DNA from: Bacteroidota bacterium
GTDB lineage: Bacteria > Bacteroidota > Bacteroidia > Flavobacteriales_D > Crocinitomicaceae
Direction of reading: 5' to 3'
DNA: 36,619 bases
Assembly: GCA_024280155.1 (NCBI GenBank)
Contig: JAJRQQ010000005.1
Span: 1 to 36,619 of the forward strand
Below are positions 6,944 to 15,770 of this stretch, one piece after another. Numbering within the stretch: the first letter of the stretch is position 1; every line of letters begins with the position of its first letter. Below the pieces are notes generated by a model that saw only the letters and a list, made by a program, of their open reading frames with translations, did not search any database and had not been told where the DNA came from. A program made the translations under genes and the position numbers.

Positions 6944-9349
6944 ATGAATAGATTTATCCGAAAAGTAGCCATTCTAGGTTCAGGAATTATGGGGTCAAGA
7001 ATTGCATGCCACTTTGCAAACATCGGTTGCGAAGTGTTATTGCTTGATATTGTTCCAAGAGAATTAACAGAGAAAGAAAAAGCCAAAGGTGTTTCAACCG
7101 AGAGTAAAGCTTTTAGAAACAGAATTGTCAATGAGGCGTTGCAATCAACATTAAAGTCAAATCCTTCACCGATTTATAAAAAATCATTTGCTTCGAGAAT
7201 CGAAACAGGGAATTTTGACGACGATTTACATAAAATTGCCGATTGTGATTGGATTATGGAGGTTGTGATTGAACGTTTAGATATCAAACAACAAGTTTTT
7301 GCAAACGTTGAGAAATTCCGCAAAGAAGGAACGTTGATTACATCAAATACTTCAGGAATTCCTATTCATCTTATGTTAGAAGGAAGAAGCGAAGATTTTA
7401 AAGCGCATTTCTGTGGAACTCACTTTTTCAATCCTCCGAGATATTTGCAACTTTTTGAAGTTATCCCAACTTCTGAAACTAAACCTGAAATCATCGATTT
7501 CTTAATGGATTATGGAGCAAAATTCTTAGGAAAGAAAACAGTTCTTTGTAAAGATACACCTGCATTTATTGCAAATAGAGTTGGTGTGTACTCAATCATG
7601 TCTTTATTTCATATTGTAAATGATATGGGACTTTCTGTTGAAGAAGTTGATAAATTAACCGGTCCAATTATGGGTCGTGCGAAGTCTGCAACTTTTAGAA
7701 CGTGTGATGTAGTTGGATTAGATACGTTGGTGCATGTTGCCAATGGCTTGAAAGAGAATTGTCCAAACGATGAAGAGTCGCCTTCTTTTGTGCTGCCAGA
7801 ATACATTTCTAAAATGGTCGAAAACAATTGGCTCGGTTCTAAAACAAAACAAGGATTCTACAAGAAAGTGAAAGATGAGAACGGTAAAAGTAAAATTCTT
7901 GTCTTGGATTTAAATTCGCTAGAGTATAAAGAGAAAGCGAGAGTGAAGTTTCCAACCTTAGACATGGTGAAACCTATTGACGATCTTCGTCAACGCACCA
8001 AAATGTTGATGATGGGGATGGATAAAGCGGGTGAATTCTACCGAAAAATATTTGGAGGATTGTTTGGTTACGTGACTAATCGTATTCCTGAAATCACAGA
8101 CGATATCTATAAAATTGATGATGCACTTAAAGCAGGATTTGCTTGGGAATTAGGTCCTTTTGAAACGTGGGATATCCTCGGTTTTGAAAAAGGATTGGAA
8201 CTCATTGAAAAAGAAGGTAAAAAAGTTGCCCAATGGGTAATCGATATGAAAGAGGCTGGCTTTACTTCTTTCTATAAATCGGAGAATGGACAGAAATTAT
8301 TCTACGATATTACTTCCCAATCATACAAAGTGATTCCTGGAACGGAAGATTTAGTAATGTTAGATATTCTCCGAGCAGACAATAAAGTTTGGGGCAATGC
8401 TGATACGACCATTGTTGATTTAGGAGATGGTATTTTAAATTTAGAATTCCACACAAAAATGAATACCATTGGCGGTGGTGTGATTGAAGGCATCAACAAA
8501 GCCATTGATTTAGCAGAGAAAGACCAAAAAGGATTGGTTATTTCAAACACAGGTCAACATTTTTCTGCCGGAGCAAATGTCGGAATGATTTTCATGATGG
8601 CTATTGAGCAAGATTTTGATGAATTGAATTTTGCTGTAAAGACATTCCAAGATACAATGATGAGAATTCGTTATTCGAACATTCCAGTTATTGCTGCCCC
8701 ACATAATATGGCACTTGGAGGAGGTTGCGAATTGTCTATGCATTCAGATAAAGTAATTGCTCATGCAGAATTATACATGGGACTGGTTGAATTTGGAGTA
8801 GGACTTATCCCTGGCGGTGGAGGGTCGAAAGAATTTGCAAAACGATTGTCAGATGAACTCGCAGATGGAGATATCAAAATCAATCGAATGAGAGATAAAT
8901 TCTTAACCATCGGACAAGCAAAAGTTTCAACTTCAGCACATGAAGCATTCGATTTAGGTTACTTAAGAAAAGGAACAGATGAGGTTGTTGTTAGTCGTGA
9001 CCACCAATTGAAACGAGCAAAAGAAGCTTGTTTAGAATTAGCAAATAACGGTTATGTTGCTCCGAAACGCGAGAAAAACATTACTGTTCTTGGAAATGAA
9101 GGGCTTGGAATCGTCTACGTTGGCGCAGATACGATGTATTCAGGTAAATATATGTCAGAACACGATAAGTTAATTGCCGAAAAATTAGGTTTCGTTCTTT
9201 GTGGAGGAGATTTATCGGAGAATACGGTCGTTTCAGAACAATATTTATTGGATATGGAACGAAAAGTATTTTTAGAATTGTGTAAAGAAAGAAAAACACT
9301 AGAACGGTTAGAAAGTATTGTGAAGAAAGGTAAAATTTTGAGAAATTAA
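6944..9349 (+). CDS. fadN: 3-hydroxyacyl-CoA dehydrogenase / enoyl-CoA hydratase, FadN type
   Basis: An 801-residue bifunctional beta-oxidation enzyme that hydrates 2-enoyl-CoA and oxidises the 3-hydroxyacyl-CoA with NAD. The dehydrogenase comes first: the Rossmann motif GSGIMGSRIACHF (residues ~9-21), SNTSGIP, the HFFNPPRYLQLFE block, and two C-terminal 3HCDH domains (around 195-310 and 350-430). The hydratase/isomerase (crotonase) domain follows at about 485-700, with GQHFSAGAN, LGGGCELSMH and GLIPGGGGS carrying the oxyanion and Glu positions. This dehydrogenase-first order is that of Bacillus FadN, opposite to E. coli FadB/FadJ. It lies between marR and the thiolase. The usual third partner, an acyl-CoA dehydrogenase, is not adjacent. 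Confidence 0.92.
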   Translation: MNRFIRKVAILGSGIMGSRIACHFANIGCEVLLLDIVPRELTEKEKAKGVSTESKAFRNRIVNEALQSTLKSNPSPIYKKSFASRIETGNFDDDLHKIADCDWIMEVVIERLDIKQQVFANVEKFRKEGTLITSNTSGIPIHLMLEGRSEDFKAHFCGTHFFNPPRYLQLFEVIPTSETKPEIIDFLMDYGAKFLGKKTVLCKDTPAFIANRVGVYSIMSLFHIVNDMGLSVEEVDKLTGPIMGRAKSATFRTCDVVGLDTLVHVANGLKENCPNDEESPSFVLPEYISKMVENNWLGSKTKQGFYKKVKDENGKSKILVLDLNSLEYKEKARVKFPTLDMVKPIDDLRQRTKMLMMGMDKAGEFYRKIFGGLFGYVTNRIPEITDDIYKIDDALKAGFAWELGPFETWDILGFEKGLELIEKEGKKVAQWVIDMKEAGFTSFYKSENGQKLFYDITSQSYKVIPGTEDLVMLDILRADNKVWGNADTTIVDLGDGILNLEFHTKMNTIGGGVIEGINKAIDLAEKDQKGLVISNTGQHFSAGANVGMIFMMAIEQDFDELNFAVKTFQDTMMRIRYSNIPVIAAPHNMALGGGCELSMHSDKVIAHAELYMGLVEFGVGLIPGGGGSKEFAKRLSDELADGDIKINRMRDKFLTIGQAKVSTSAHEAFDLGYLRKGTDEVVVSRDHQLKRAKEACLELANNGYVAPKREKNITVLGNEGLGIVYVGADTMYSGKYMSEHDKLIAEKLGFVLCGGDLSENTVVSEQYLLDMERKVFLELCKERKTLERLESIVKKGKILRN

Positions 9350-9365
9350 AATTGTTGTTTTTGCA

Positions 9366-9387
9366 GGGACGGGTCGCGACCCGTCCC
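9366..9387 (+). repeat. Perfect 22-base GC-rich palindrome between fadN and fadA
   Basis: GGGACGGGTCG is followed without a loop by its exact reverse complement. It is strikingly GC-rich (18 of 22) in an AT-rich genome and sits 16 bases after the fadN stop. This looks like a dispersed palindromic repeat rather than a terminator, since an A-rich tract and not a T-run follows. Confidence 0.9.
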
Positions 9388-9396
9388 CACAAAAAA

Positions 9397-9417
9397 CAAC
9401 AACAACAACAACAACAA
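9397..9417 (+). repeat. (CAA)7 microsatellite
   Basis: Seven exact CAA units just after the palindrome, within the fadN-fadA gap. They stay in frame with the thiolase and would encode a Gln run if translation began at TTG 9352, but the conserved thiolase starts only at 9460, so the tract is judged non-coding. Confidence 0.9.
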
Positions 9418-9459
9418 ACAAACCAATACCGACAATTATCGGCAAAAAAAAATAAAAAA

Positions 9460-10635
9460 ATGAAAAGAGCATATATAGTAACAGGATATAGAACAGCGGT
9501 AGGAAAAGCTGGAAAAGGCGGTTTCCGTTTTACTCGCCCAGATGATTTAGCGGCAGATGTGATTAAACATATCATGAAGCAAGTTCCTAATTTGGATAAA
9601 GAACGAATTGATGATGTAATCGTTGGAAATGCAACACCGGAAGCAGAACAAGGTTTAAATGTGGGTAGAATGATTTCGTTAATGGGATTGGATACCGATA
9701 AAGTTCCAGGAATGACAGTCAACAGATATTGTTCTTCAGGATTGGAAACGATTGCCATTGCTCAAGCGAAAATTGAAGCAGGAATGGCAGATTGTATCAT
9801 CGCAGGTGGGGCAGAATCAATGTCTATTATGGCAATGGGGGGATGGAGAATTGTTCCGAATCCAAAAGTGGGGAAAGAAAACCCTTCTTGGTATTGGGGG
9901 ATGGGATTGACAGCAGAGGCAGTTGCCGAGCAATTTAAAGTTTCTCGTGAAGACCAAGACCGTTTTGCATTGCAATCACATGAGAAAGCAATTAAAGCGA
10001 TAAAATCTGGTCGTTTTGAAGATGATATTGTGCCAATTACAGTGAATCAAGTCTATTTGGATGAAAACGAAAAACGTCAAGAAAGAAGTTACGTCGTTGA
10101 TACCGATGAAGGACCTCGACAAAGTACTTTTGAAGCGTTAGCCCGTTTACGACCTGTTTTTGCCCAAGGTGGCTCTGTAACTGCTGCCAATTCTTCACAA
10201 ACATCTGATGGAGCAGCATTCTGTTTAGTGATGTCTGAAGATATGATCAATGAATTAGGATTGGAACCTGTTGCGCGGTTAGCTTCTTATGCAGTTGTTG
10301 GGGTTGAGCCAAGAATTATGGGAATAGGACCAGTCACAGCAATCCCAAAAGCAATCAAACAAGCCGGGTTGACATCGAATGATATTTCTTTGTATGAATT
10401 AAATGAAGCATTTGCTTCGCAATCTTTGGCAGTGATTCGAGAAACTGGAATTGACCCAGATATTGTGAATGTTAATGGTGGTGCATTGGCTTTAGGTCAT
10501 CCATTGGGTTGTACAGGAGCAAAATTATCTGTTCAAATGATGAATGAGTTAAAAAAACGCAACCAGAAATATGGTGTCGTGACAATGTGCGTTGGTACAG
10601 GTCAAGGTGCTGCTGGTGTGATTGAGATGGTGTAA
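9460..10635 (+). CDS. fadA: Acetyl-CoA acyltransferase (3-ketoacyl-CoA thiolase)
   Basis: A 391-residue thiolase that cleaves 3-ketoacyl-CoA with CoA in the last step of beta-oxidation. The start is set at ATG 9460 (MKRAYIVTGYRTAVGKAGKG), which matches thiolase N-termini; the frame runs upstream through a repeat-derived stretch that is not conserved. The nucleophilic Cys lies in NRYCSSGLETIA, the catalytic His in ALALGHPLGCTGA, and the second Cys in VTMCVGTGQGAAG, all intact. Third gene of the marR-fadN-fadA operon. The 110-base gap before it holds a palindrome and a CAA repeat, which could lower its expression relative to fadN. Confidence 0.93.
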   Translation: MKRAYIVTGYRTAVGKAGKGGFRFTRPDDLAADVIKHIMKQVPNLDKERIDDVIVGNATPEAEQGLNVGRMISLMGLDTDKVPGMTVNRYCSSGLETIAIAQAKIEAGMADCIIAGGAESMSIMAMGGWRIVPNPKVGKENPSWYWGMGLTAEAVAEQFKVSREDQDRFALQSHEKAIKAIKSGRFEDDIVPITVNQVYLDENEKRQERSYVVDTDEGPRQSTFEALARLRPVFAQGGSVTAANSSQTSDGAAFCLVMSEDMINELGLEPVARLASYAVVGVEPRIMGIGPVTAIPKAIKQAGLTSNDISLYELNEAFASQSLAVIRETGIDPDIVNVNGGALALGHPLGCTGAKLSVQMMNELKKRNQKYGVVTMCVGTGQGAAGVIEMV

Positions 10636-10752
10636 AGTGATTTTTTATGTACAGTCAGAAAGGTTCGGTCGCAATCAAGCTCTATACACAGTACATAGAA
10701 TTTAATTCATTATTAAACACTCAATATTGCGCATTATTACGACCTTTGCACC

Positions 10753-12066
10753 ATGAGTAAGAAAAACACAACATTACATTATCTTCAAAATGCAGGTCAT
10801 TCTGAGTTAATGCCTATTCAACAACAATCGGTTGATGCGATAAAGACTTTTGAAAACGTCATCCTATATTCTAAAACAGGATCTGGAACAACAATTGCCT
10901 TTTTATTGTCAATTTTATCGAAAATAGATGCAGCCGAAGAAGGTGTGCAAGCGTTGATTCTTGCTCCATCAAGAGAATTGGTTCTGCAAATAGAAGATGT
11001 GTTTCGTTCTTTAAAAACCGGACGTAAAGTGACGGTGTGCTATGGCGGACATTCTGTTCGAACGGAAGAAAATAGTTTGCAAGAATATCCAGATGTTGTG
11101 ATTGGAACGCCCGGTAGAATTGTCGATCACATTCACCGAAGAAATCTAGATTTACGCCGTTGTCCAATGCTCGTAATTGACGAGTTTGATAAATGTTTGG
11201 AATTTGGTTTTGCCGAAGAAATGGGATTTATCGCGGAGAATATGCGCAAATTAACGCACAGAATGCTCGTTTCTGCTACAAAAATGGATGAGGTTCCTGA
11301 ATTTCTTCAAGCAGATTACCACATTATTGATGCACTGGAAGACCAAGATGAAATCTCCGTAACAGAACACCTTGTTGAATCGGGTAAAAACATCTTGCAA
11401 TCTTTGGCTACTTTAATTGAGTCATTTGAGAATGAAAAAGCCATCGTTTTTTGTAATTATCGTGAAGTGTCAGAAGATGTGTCTTATCGTTTGAAAGATT
11501 TAGGTGTTACTTCTGTTTTTTATCATGGAGGACTTGAACAGGACGACAGAGAACGTGCGTTAATAAAATTTAGAAATGGTTCTTCAAATGTTTTAGTTTG
11601 TACTGATTTAGGTTCGAGAGGATTGGATATTCCAGAAATCAATCACATTGTTCATTATCAATATCCGAATAGTGAGGAGGCTTTTATTCACAGAAAAGGA
11701 AGAACAGCGAGAATGTCAGCAAGTGGTCATTCGTATCTATTCTTTGGGGAAGAAACTCAACTTCCTGAATACATTCAAAAACCAACATCTATTATAAGCA
11801 CAAAAGATTTAAAAACAAATCATGTTATTCCAGCATGGAAAACACTTTATTTCAGTGCAGGAAAAAAAGATAAAGTGAATAAGATTGATTTTGTGGGCTT
11901 TCTTTCTAAAAAAGGAAATTTGAAAAAGGGAGAAATAGGATTGATTACCGTGAAGGATAGAACATCTTTCGTTGCGGTAAAAGCTGATCTTATTCACGAT
12001 GTTTTGAAGAGAATTCGCAACGAAAAAGTGAAAGGAAAACGATTGAAAATGGAAATTGCGAGGTAA
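10753..12066 (+). CDS. DEAD-box-like RNA helicase with degenerate Walker A
   Basis: A 437-residue protein with the order of DEAD-box motifs: a Q-motif-like MPIQQQSVDAI, motif I SKTGSGTT, Ia APSRELVLQ, Ib TPGRI, II DEFD (residues 143-146), III SAT, IV-V including CTDLGSRGLDIPEI, and VI HRKGRTARM. Two core residues deviate: the P-loop Lys is Thr 46 (GSG-T-T in place of GSG-K-T; codon at 10888-10890), and motif II is DEFD rather than DEAD. The Walker A Lys is normally essential for ATP binding, so this may be an RNA-binding protein with weak or no ATPase. The C-terminal ~80 residues are basic. The frame is otherwise intact. A GACCTTTG box ends four bases before the ATG. Confidence 0.85.
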   Translation: MSKKNTTLHYLQNAGHSELMPIQQQSVDAIKTFENVILYSKTGSGTTIAFLLSILSKIDAAEEGVQALILAPSRELVLQIEDVFRSLKTGRKVTVCYGGHSVRTEENSLQEYPDVVIGTPGRIVDHIHRRNLDLRRCPMLVIDEFDKCLEFGFAEEMGFIAENMRKLTHRMLVSATKMDEVPEFLQADYHIIDALEDQDEISVTEHLVESGKNILQSLATLIESFENEKAIVFCNYREVSEDVSYRLKDLGVTSVFYHGGLEQDDRERALIKFRNGSSNVLVCTDLGSRGLDIPEINHIVHYQYPNSEEAFIHRKGRTARMSASGHSYLFFGEETQLPEYIQKPTSIISTKDLKTNHVIPAWKTLYFSAGKKDKVNKIDFVGFLSKKGNLKKGEIGLITVKDRTSFVAVKADLIHDVLKRIRNEKVKGKRLKMEIAR

Positions 12067-12182
12067 AATTAAATGTCCTGTATTTTTCTTGAAATATTCG
12101 ATAAGGTGTGTAAAATATTCATTCGTCGATAAAAAATAGCAATTAATCGAAAATAAATTTGGTTGGTATAGGTGAAATGTAT

Positions 12183-12190
12183 TATATTTG
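12183..12190 (+). promoter_or_regulatory. -7 box for the small membrane protein gene
   Basis: TATATTTG matches TAnnTTTG exactly. A TTTG at 12158-12161 lies 21 bases upstream as a plausible -33 element. Its position also decides the start of the next gene. Confidence 0.6.
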
Positions 12191-12229
12191 TCCTAGTTAT
12201 TGATCCGTAAATCACTTAACCTAACCACT

Positions 12230-12460
12230 ATGTACACTGCACAGCCAAAAAAAGAAAATCGTTTTATTTTATTTGCAAAATTCTTCGTTTTACCAATCGT
12301 CTCAATTGTTGTAATTGTTCTTGTGATTCAGCAATTTCAATCTTATTCAGAAATGGATGATATCATTCAAAAAACTGAAATAAGAGCGAATAGTTTTGAA
12401 ATGAAGACCCAATCATCTCCAAGAATATCTTCAATCTCAAAAGGAATGGACAAGAAGTAA
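12230..12460 (+). CDS. Small single-pass membrane protein, unknown function
   Basis: A 76-residue protein with a basic N-terminus (TAQPKKENR), one strong transmembrane segment (about residues 12-34, including FVLPIVSIVVIVLVI), and a polar tail of about 40 residues. ATG 12230 is chosen because the -7 box at 12183-12190 leaves a leader of about 35 bases; the in-frame TTG at 12200 would fall almost on the transcription start. I recognise no family. It stands alone between the helicase gene and prfA, with its own promoter. Confidence 0.6.
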   Translation: MYTAQPKKENRFILFAKFFVLPIVSIVVIVLVIQQFQSYSEMDDIIQKTEIRANSFEMKTQSSPRISSISKGMDKK

Positions 12461-12474
12461 AGAATATTCCCGAG

Positions 12475-12500
12475 CCCTGAGCCTTGAGCTCGTCGAAGGG
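12475..12500 (+). repeat. REP-like dispersed hairpin element
   Basis: Begins CCCTGAGCCTTGAGCTC and ends GTCGAAGGG. The ends pair (CCCT/AGGG) around an inner GAGC-CTTGA-GCTC stem. It resembles the CCTTCGACxxGCTCAGGG extragenic palindromes scattered through many bacterial genomes. It lies 14 bases after a stop codon, the typical setting. Confidence 0.6.
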
Positions 12501-12560
12501 TGAAGTTCCCCAATCATTAAAAAAATCCTCCACATTTCCTCAATACCAATAAAAACTGAT

Positions 12561-12568
12561 TATTTTTG
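12561..12568 (+). promoter_or_regulatory. -7 box of prfA
   Basis: TATTTTTG matches TAnnTTTG, 24 bases before ATG 12593. It probably drives prfA and pyrF together. Confidence 0.5.
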
Positions 12569-12592
12569 TAAAGCAAATTTTTAATCAGGGAT

Positions 12593-13675
12593 ATGAACGA
12601 TTTATTACAAAAACTAGAAGGTATAAATATTCGATTTATCGAAGTTGGTAAACAAATTGTCGATCCTGAGATTATTGCAGACATGAAGCGCTACATCAAA
12701 TTGAACAAGGAATACAAAGACTTGGACGAAATTGTTAAGGTTTATCATGAGTATAAAAGTCTAATTGACAACCTTGAGTCTTCTAAAGAAATGCTGAAAG
12801 AAGAAACAGATCCAGAAATGCGAGAAATGGCAAAGATGGAAATCGATGAGTTGGAAACAAAGCGACCTGCCATGGAAGAAGAAATCAAAATGATGCTGAT
12901 TCCAAAAGACCCAGAAGATGATAAACGTGCTATAATGGAACTTCGTGCCGGAACAGGTGGAGATGAAGCGTGTATTTGTGTAGAAGATTGTTTCAGAATG
13001 TACACGATGTTTTTTAAAGAACGTGGATGGAAATATGAAGTGCTTAACTCCAACGAAGGAACAGTAAAAGGTTATCGAGAAATATCGATGGAAATAGATG
13101 CTCCTGCGGCTTATGGTGTATTAAAGTTTGAATCAGGTGTTCATCGTGTGCAACGTGTTCCTGAAACAGAATCTCAAGGTCGTGTGCATACTTCTGCAAT
13201 TACGGTAGCAGTTTTACCTGAAGCAGAAGAAGTTGATTTTGAATTAAATATGTCCGATGTGCGACGTGATACTTACCGAGCTTCTGGAGCGGGTGGGCAG
13301 CACGTTAATAAGACAGAATCGGCAATTCGATTAACACATATTCCAACAGGTGTTGTTTCTGAATGTCAAGATGGACGGTCACAGCATAAAAATTATGACA
13401 AAGCACTGTCCATTCTTCGTTCACGTTTGTATCAAATAGAATTAGAAAAGTTAGAAAATGAACGTTCTGAACATCGTAAATCATTGGTGTCAACTGGTGA
13501 CCGTTCTGCGAAAATAAGAACGTATAATTACCCACAAGGTAGAATTACAGATCATCGAATCAATAAAACGATGTATAATTTGAGTTCTTTTATGAATGGT
13601 GATATTCAAGGAATGATTGATGCCTTGAAAATGGCAGGAAATGCAGAAAAATTGAAAAATTCAGAAGAGAATTAA
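12593..13675 (+). CDS. prfA: Peptide chain release factor 1
   Basis: A 360-residue class I release factor, the normal RF1 length. It recognises UAA and UAG and triggers peptide release on the ribosome. The catalytic GGQ (residues 234-236) sits in ASGAGGQHVNKTESA. The stop-codon-reading tripeptide is PET (about 190-192) within RVPETESQGRVHTSA, which fits the RF1 PxT pattern and excludes RF2 (SPF). An N-terminal coiled region (about 1-95) and the C-terminal block NYPQGRITDHRI are present. The gene has its own -7 box and is followed 27 bases later by pyrF, so the two are likely cotranscribed. Confidence 0.95.
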   Translation: MNDLLQKLEGINIRFIEVGKQIVDPEIIADMKRYIKLNKEYKDLDEIVKVYHEYKSLIDNLESSKEMLKEETDPEMREMAKMEIDELETKRPAMEEEIKMMLIPKDPEDDKRAIMELRAGTGGDEACICVEDCFRMYTMFFKERGWKYEVLNSNEGTVKGYREISMEIDAPAAYGVLKFESGVHRVQRVPETESQGRVHTSAITVAVLPEAEEVDFELNMSDVRRDTYRASGAGGQHVNKTESAIRLTHIPTGVVSECQDGRSQHKNYDKALSILRSRLYQIELEKLENERSEHRKSLVSTGDRSAKIRTYNYPQGRITDHRINKTMYNLSSFMNGDIQGMIDALKMAGNAEKLKNSEEN

Positions 13676-13702
13676 AAATCTTACCCTCTAAAACTCAACA
13701 TC

Positions 13703-14521
13703 ATGACAAGAGCAGAATTAATTGAGCAAATCAAACTGAAAAAATCATTCTTATGTGTTGGTTTGGATACGGATTTAACAAAAATTCCAAAGCATTTGTT
13801 GGAAACAGAAGATCCTATTTTTGAGTTCAACAAAGCCATCATTGATGCTACGAAAGATTTTGCTGTCGCATACAAACCAAATACTGCATTCTATGAATGT
13901 CATGGGCCTAAAGGTTGGGAGTCGCTAAAGAAAACATTGGATTATATTCCGAAAAACATTTTTACAATTGCTGATGCCAAACGAGGAGATATCGGAAATA
14001 CTTCTCGCTACTATGCGGATACTTTTTTCAATTACCTCAGCTGTGATTCTGTTACTGTTGCTCCGTACATGGGGGAGGATAGTGTTTCTCCATTCTTGGA
14101 ATATGAGAACAAGTGGGTTATTTTACTTGCTTTGACTTCTAACAAAGGCGCACTCGATTTTCAGATGATTAAAGATGAGAATGGTGAACAATTGTTTAAA
14201 AAAGTTCTAAAAAAGTCACAAACTTGGGGTTCTGATGAAAATTTAATGTTTGTCGTTGGTGCTACTCGTGCAGAAGGAATTGCAGAAGTACGAAAAATTG
14301 CTCCGAACAACTTTTGTCTTGTTCCTGGTGTAGGTGCACAAGGTGGTTCAGTTGCAGAAGTTGCTAAATATGGATGGAACGATGATTGTGGATTGTTGAT
14401 TAATTCTTCTCGTGGAATTATTTATGCTTCTCAAGAAACTGATTTTGCGGAAAAAGCAGGAGAGGCAGCTAAACAATTGCAAATTCAAATGGCTGAAATA
14501 TTGGCAGAGAAAGGTTGGTGA
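13703..14521 (+). CDS. pyrF: Orotidine 5'-phosphate decarboxylase, type 2
   Basis: A 272-residue enzyme for the last step of UMP synthesis, decarboxylation of OMP. Motifs: [12 protein letters not shown] near the N-terminus, [10 protein letters not shown], the catalytic block [13 protein letters not shown] (D-x-K-x-x-D, about residue 95), and the phosphate-binding [10 protein letters not shown] near the C-terminus. The length (~270 against ~235) and the sequence around the motif are those of the longer PyrF type 2 found in Bacteroidota and mycobacteria. It follows prfA by 27 bases and is followed by a terminator. Confidence 0.93.
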   Translation: MTRAELIEQIKLKKSFLCVGLDTDLTKIPKHLLETEDPIFEFNKAIIDATKDFAVAYKPNTAFYECHGPKGWESLKKTLDYIPKNIFTIADAKRGDIGNTSRYYADTFFNYLSCDSVTVAPYMGEDSVSPFLEYENKWVILLALTSNKGALDFQMIKDENGEQLFKKVLKKSQTWGSDENLMFVVGATRAEGIAEVRKIAPNNFCLVPGVGAQGGSVAEVAKYGWNDDCGLLINSSRGIIYASQETDFAEKAGEAAKQLQIQMAEILAEKGW

Positions 14522-14529
14522 TAAAAAAA

Positions 14530-14560
14530 CACCGCTTAATTGCTTAAGCAGTGCCTTTCT
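14530..14560 (+). terminator. Terminator of the prfA-pyrF unit
   Basis: CAC-C-GCTTAA, loop TTGC, TTAAGC-A-GTG: a 9-pair stem with one mismatch, followed by a T-rich stretch. Confidence 0.65.
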
Positions 14561-14867
14561 TTGTTTCATGATTGAATTTTATTTTTTAATCACTAGTTGT
14601 TTAATGAAATTTATTTAAAACAGGTACAGATGATGCCGATTTTACAGGAAGTGTGACGATAGTGAGGTAGGAGAGATTAATAAATTCTGTATTCTTTTGT
14701 TGAAAATTACATAGAGGGTATGGAGAAAAACTACACAAAGCTCACAGAGACAACATTCTCGGTGTTAATTTACTAAGAGTACAACAAACTAGGAATGTGA
14801 AATGAAAAAGTGGGATTACCTTATTTTAATATTTTCATTTAAAAAACTATGAATCAAAAATCTTCCT
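14561..14867 (+). other. Gene-free intergenic region
   Basis: About 300 bases between the pyrF terminator and the transglycosylase promoter. No open frame of convincing composition, no tRNA-like fold and no strong hairpin was seen on either strand. Parts look like decayed coding or repeat debris, but I cannot assign them. Confidence 0.5.
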
Positions 14868-14879
14868 TATTTTCGTGGA

Positions 14880-15770
14880 ATGAGATTAATTCCACTTTTA
14901 TTATTTTCGATTCTTTTGTTTTCGTGTGAGAATTCTACAGTTATTCAACAAAAAAAACAAGCAGTATCGGAAACTTTTGTTGAGCAAGAACCTTTTACTT
15001 TACCTCCCCTTCCCAAATCAATGCAATTCTGCGGTCAATCGATTTCTTTTGATAATTTTGATGTAAAAGAACGTTTGGATAGAGAAATTATCGTGAACAC
15101 TTATCGACATAGTGCAACCATTCAGTATTTAAAAAGAGCACATCGGTTTTTTCCAGAATTGAAACGAATTTTAAAAAAAGAAAACGTACCTGAAGATATG
15201 ATTTACCTTTGTGTTGCTGAAAGTGGTTTGGCTCAAGTAACCAGCCGTTCGGGAGCAAAAGGTTTTTGGCAATTTATGAAACCTACAGCAAAAGAATATG
15301 GTTTAACGGTCAATAAAGATATCGACGAGCGATTGAATATTAAGAAAAGTACACTTGCAGCTTGTCAATATTTAAAAGATGCTAATCGGATTTTCAATGA
15401 TTGGCTACTAACTTGTGCGTCGTACAATCGTGGAATGGGAGGAATCAGAAAAGACCTCGATAATCAACAAGTGGAAGACTATTTCGATTTACAGCTGAAT
15501 GCAGAAACGAGTCGCTATGTATTTCGAATTCTTGCACTGAAAATTATTTTGGAAAATCCGGAAGCTTATGGTTTCTTTCTTCGTGAAGACGAATTTTACA
15601 ATCCCATAAAAACGAAAAATATTGAAATCACGGAGAATATTGAAAGCATCGTGAAATGGGCAAAAGATAATGGTACAACTTATCGAATGGTGAAAATCCT
15701 CAATCCTTGGTTAATTGGGAAGAAATTAAAAGTGAAGAATGAGAGCTATTTCATAAAAATTCCTGCATAA
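14880..15770 (+). CDS. Lipoprotein lytic murein transglycosylase, MltD-like SLT domain
   Basis: A 296-residue envelope enzyme. The leader [16 protein letters not shown] ends in a lipobox (Cys 16), so it is a lipoprotein. The SLT (lysozyme-like) domain spans about residues 90-230: the catalytic Glu lies in [11 protein letters not shown], followed by [21 protein letters not shown] and [11 protein letters not shown], the three classic goose-lysozyme motifs. It would cut the glycan strand between MurNAc and GlcNAc with anhydro-ring formation. The C-terminal ~60 residues include [20 protein letters not shown], resembling a degenerate LysM-like module. Its stop overlaps the uvrA start by one base (TAATG), so translation is coupled. 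TATTTTCG ends four bases before the ATG. Confidence 0.88.
   Translation: MRLIPLLLFSILLFSCENSTVIQQKKQAVSETFVEQEPFTLPPLPKSMQFCGQSISFDNFDVKERLDREIIVNTYRHSATIQYLKRAHRFFPELKRILKKENVPEDMIYLCVAESGLAQVTSRSGAKGFWQFMKPTAKEYGLTVNKDIDERLNIKKSTLAACQYLKDANRIFNDWLLTCASYNRGMGGIRKDLDNQQVEDYFDLQLNAETSRYVFRILALKIILENPEAYGFFLREDEFYNPIKTKNIEITENIESIVKWAKDNGTTYRMVKILNPWLIGKKLKVKNESYFIKIPA

Noticed and set aside
9352..9459. N-terminal extension of the thiolase with a poly-Gln run
   Set aside because: It is read from a palindrome and a CAA repeat, starts at TTG, and thiolases begin at the position of ATG 9460.
9081..9758. A 225-codon minus-strand ORF across fadN and fadA
   Set aside because: It is antisense to two well-supported genes and shows only low-complexity stretches (Cys and Phe runs) where it crosses the repeats.
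10647..10730. TATGTAC ... GTACATA inverted repeat after fadA
   Set aside because: The arms are ~45 bases apart, and no T-run follows; too weak for a terminator or operator call.
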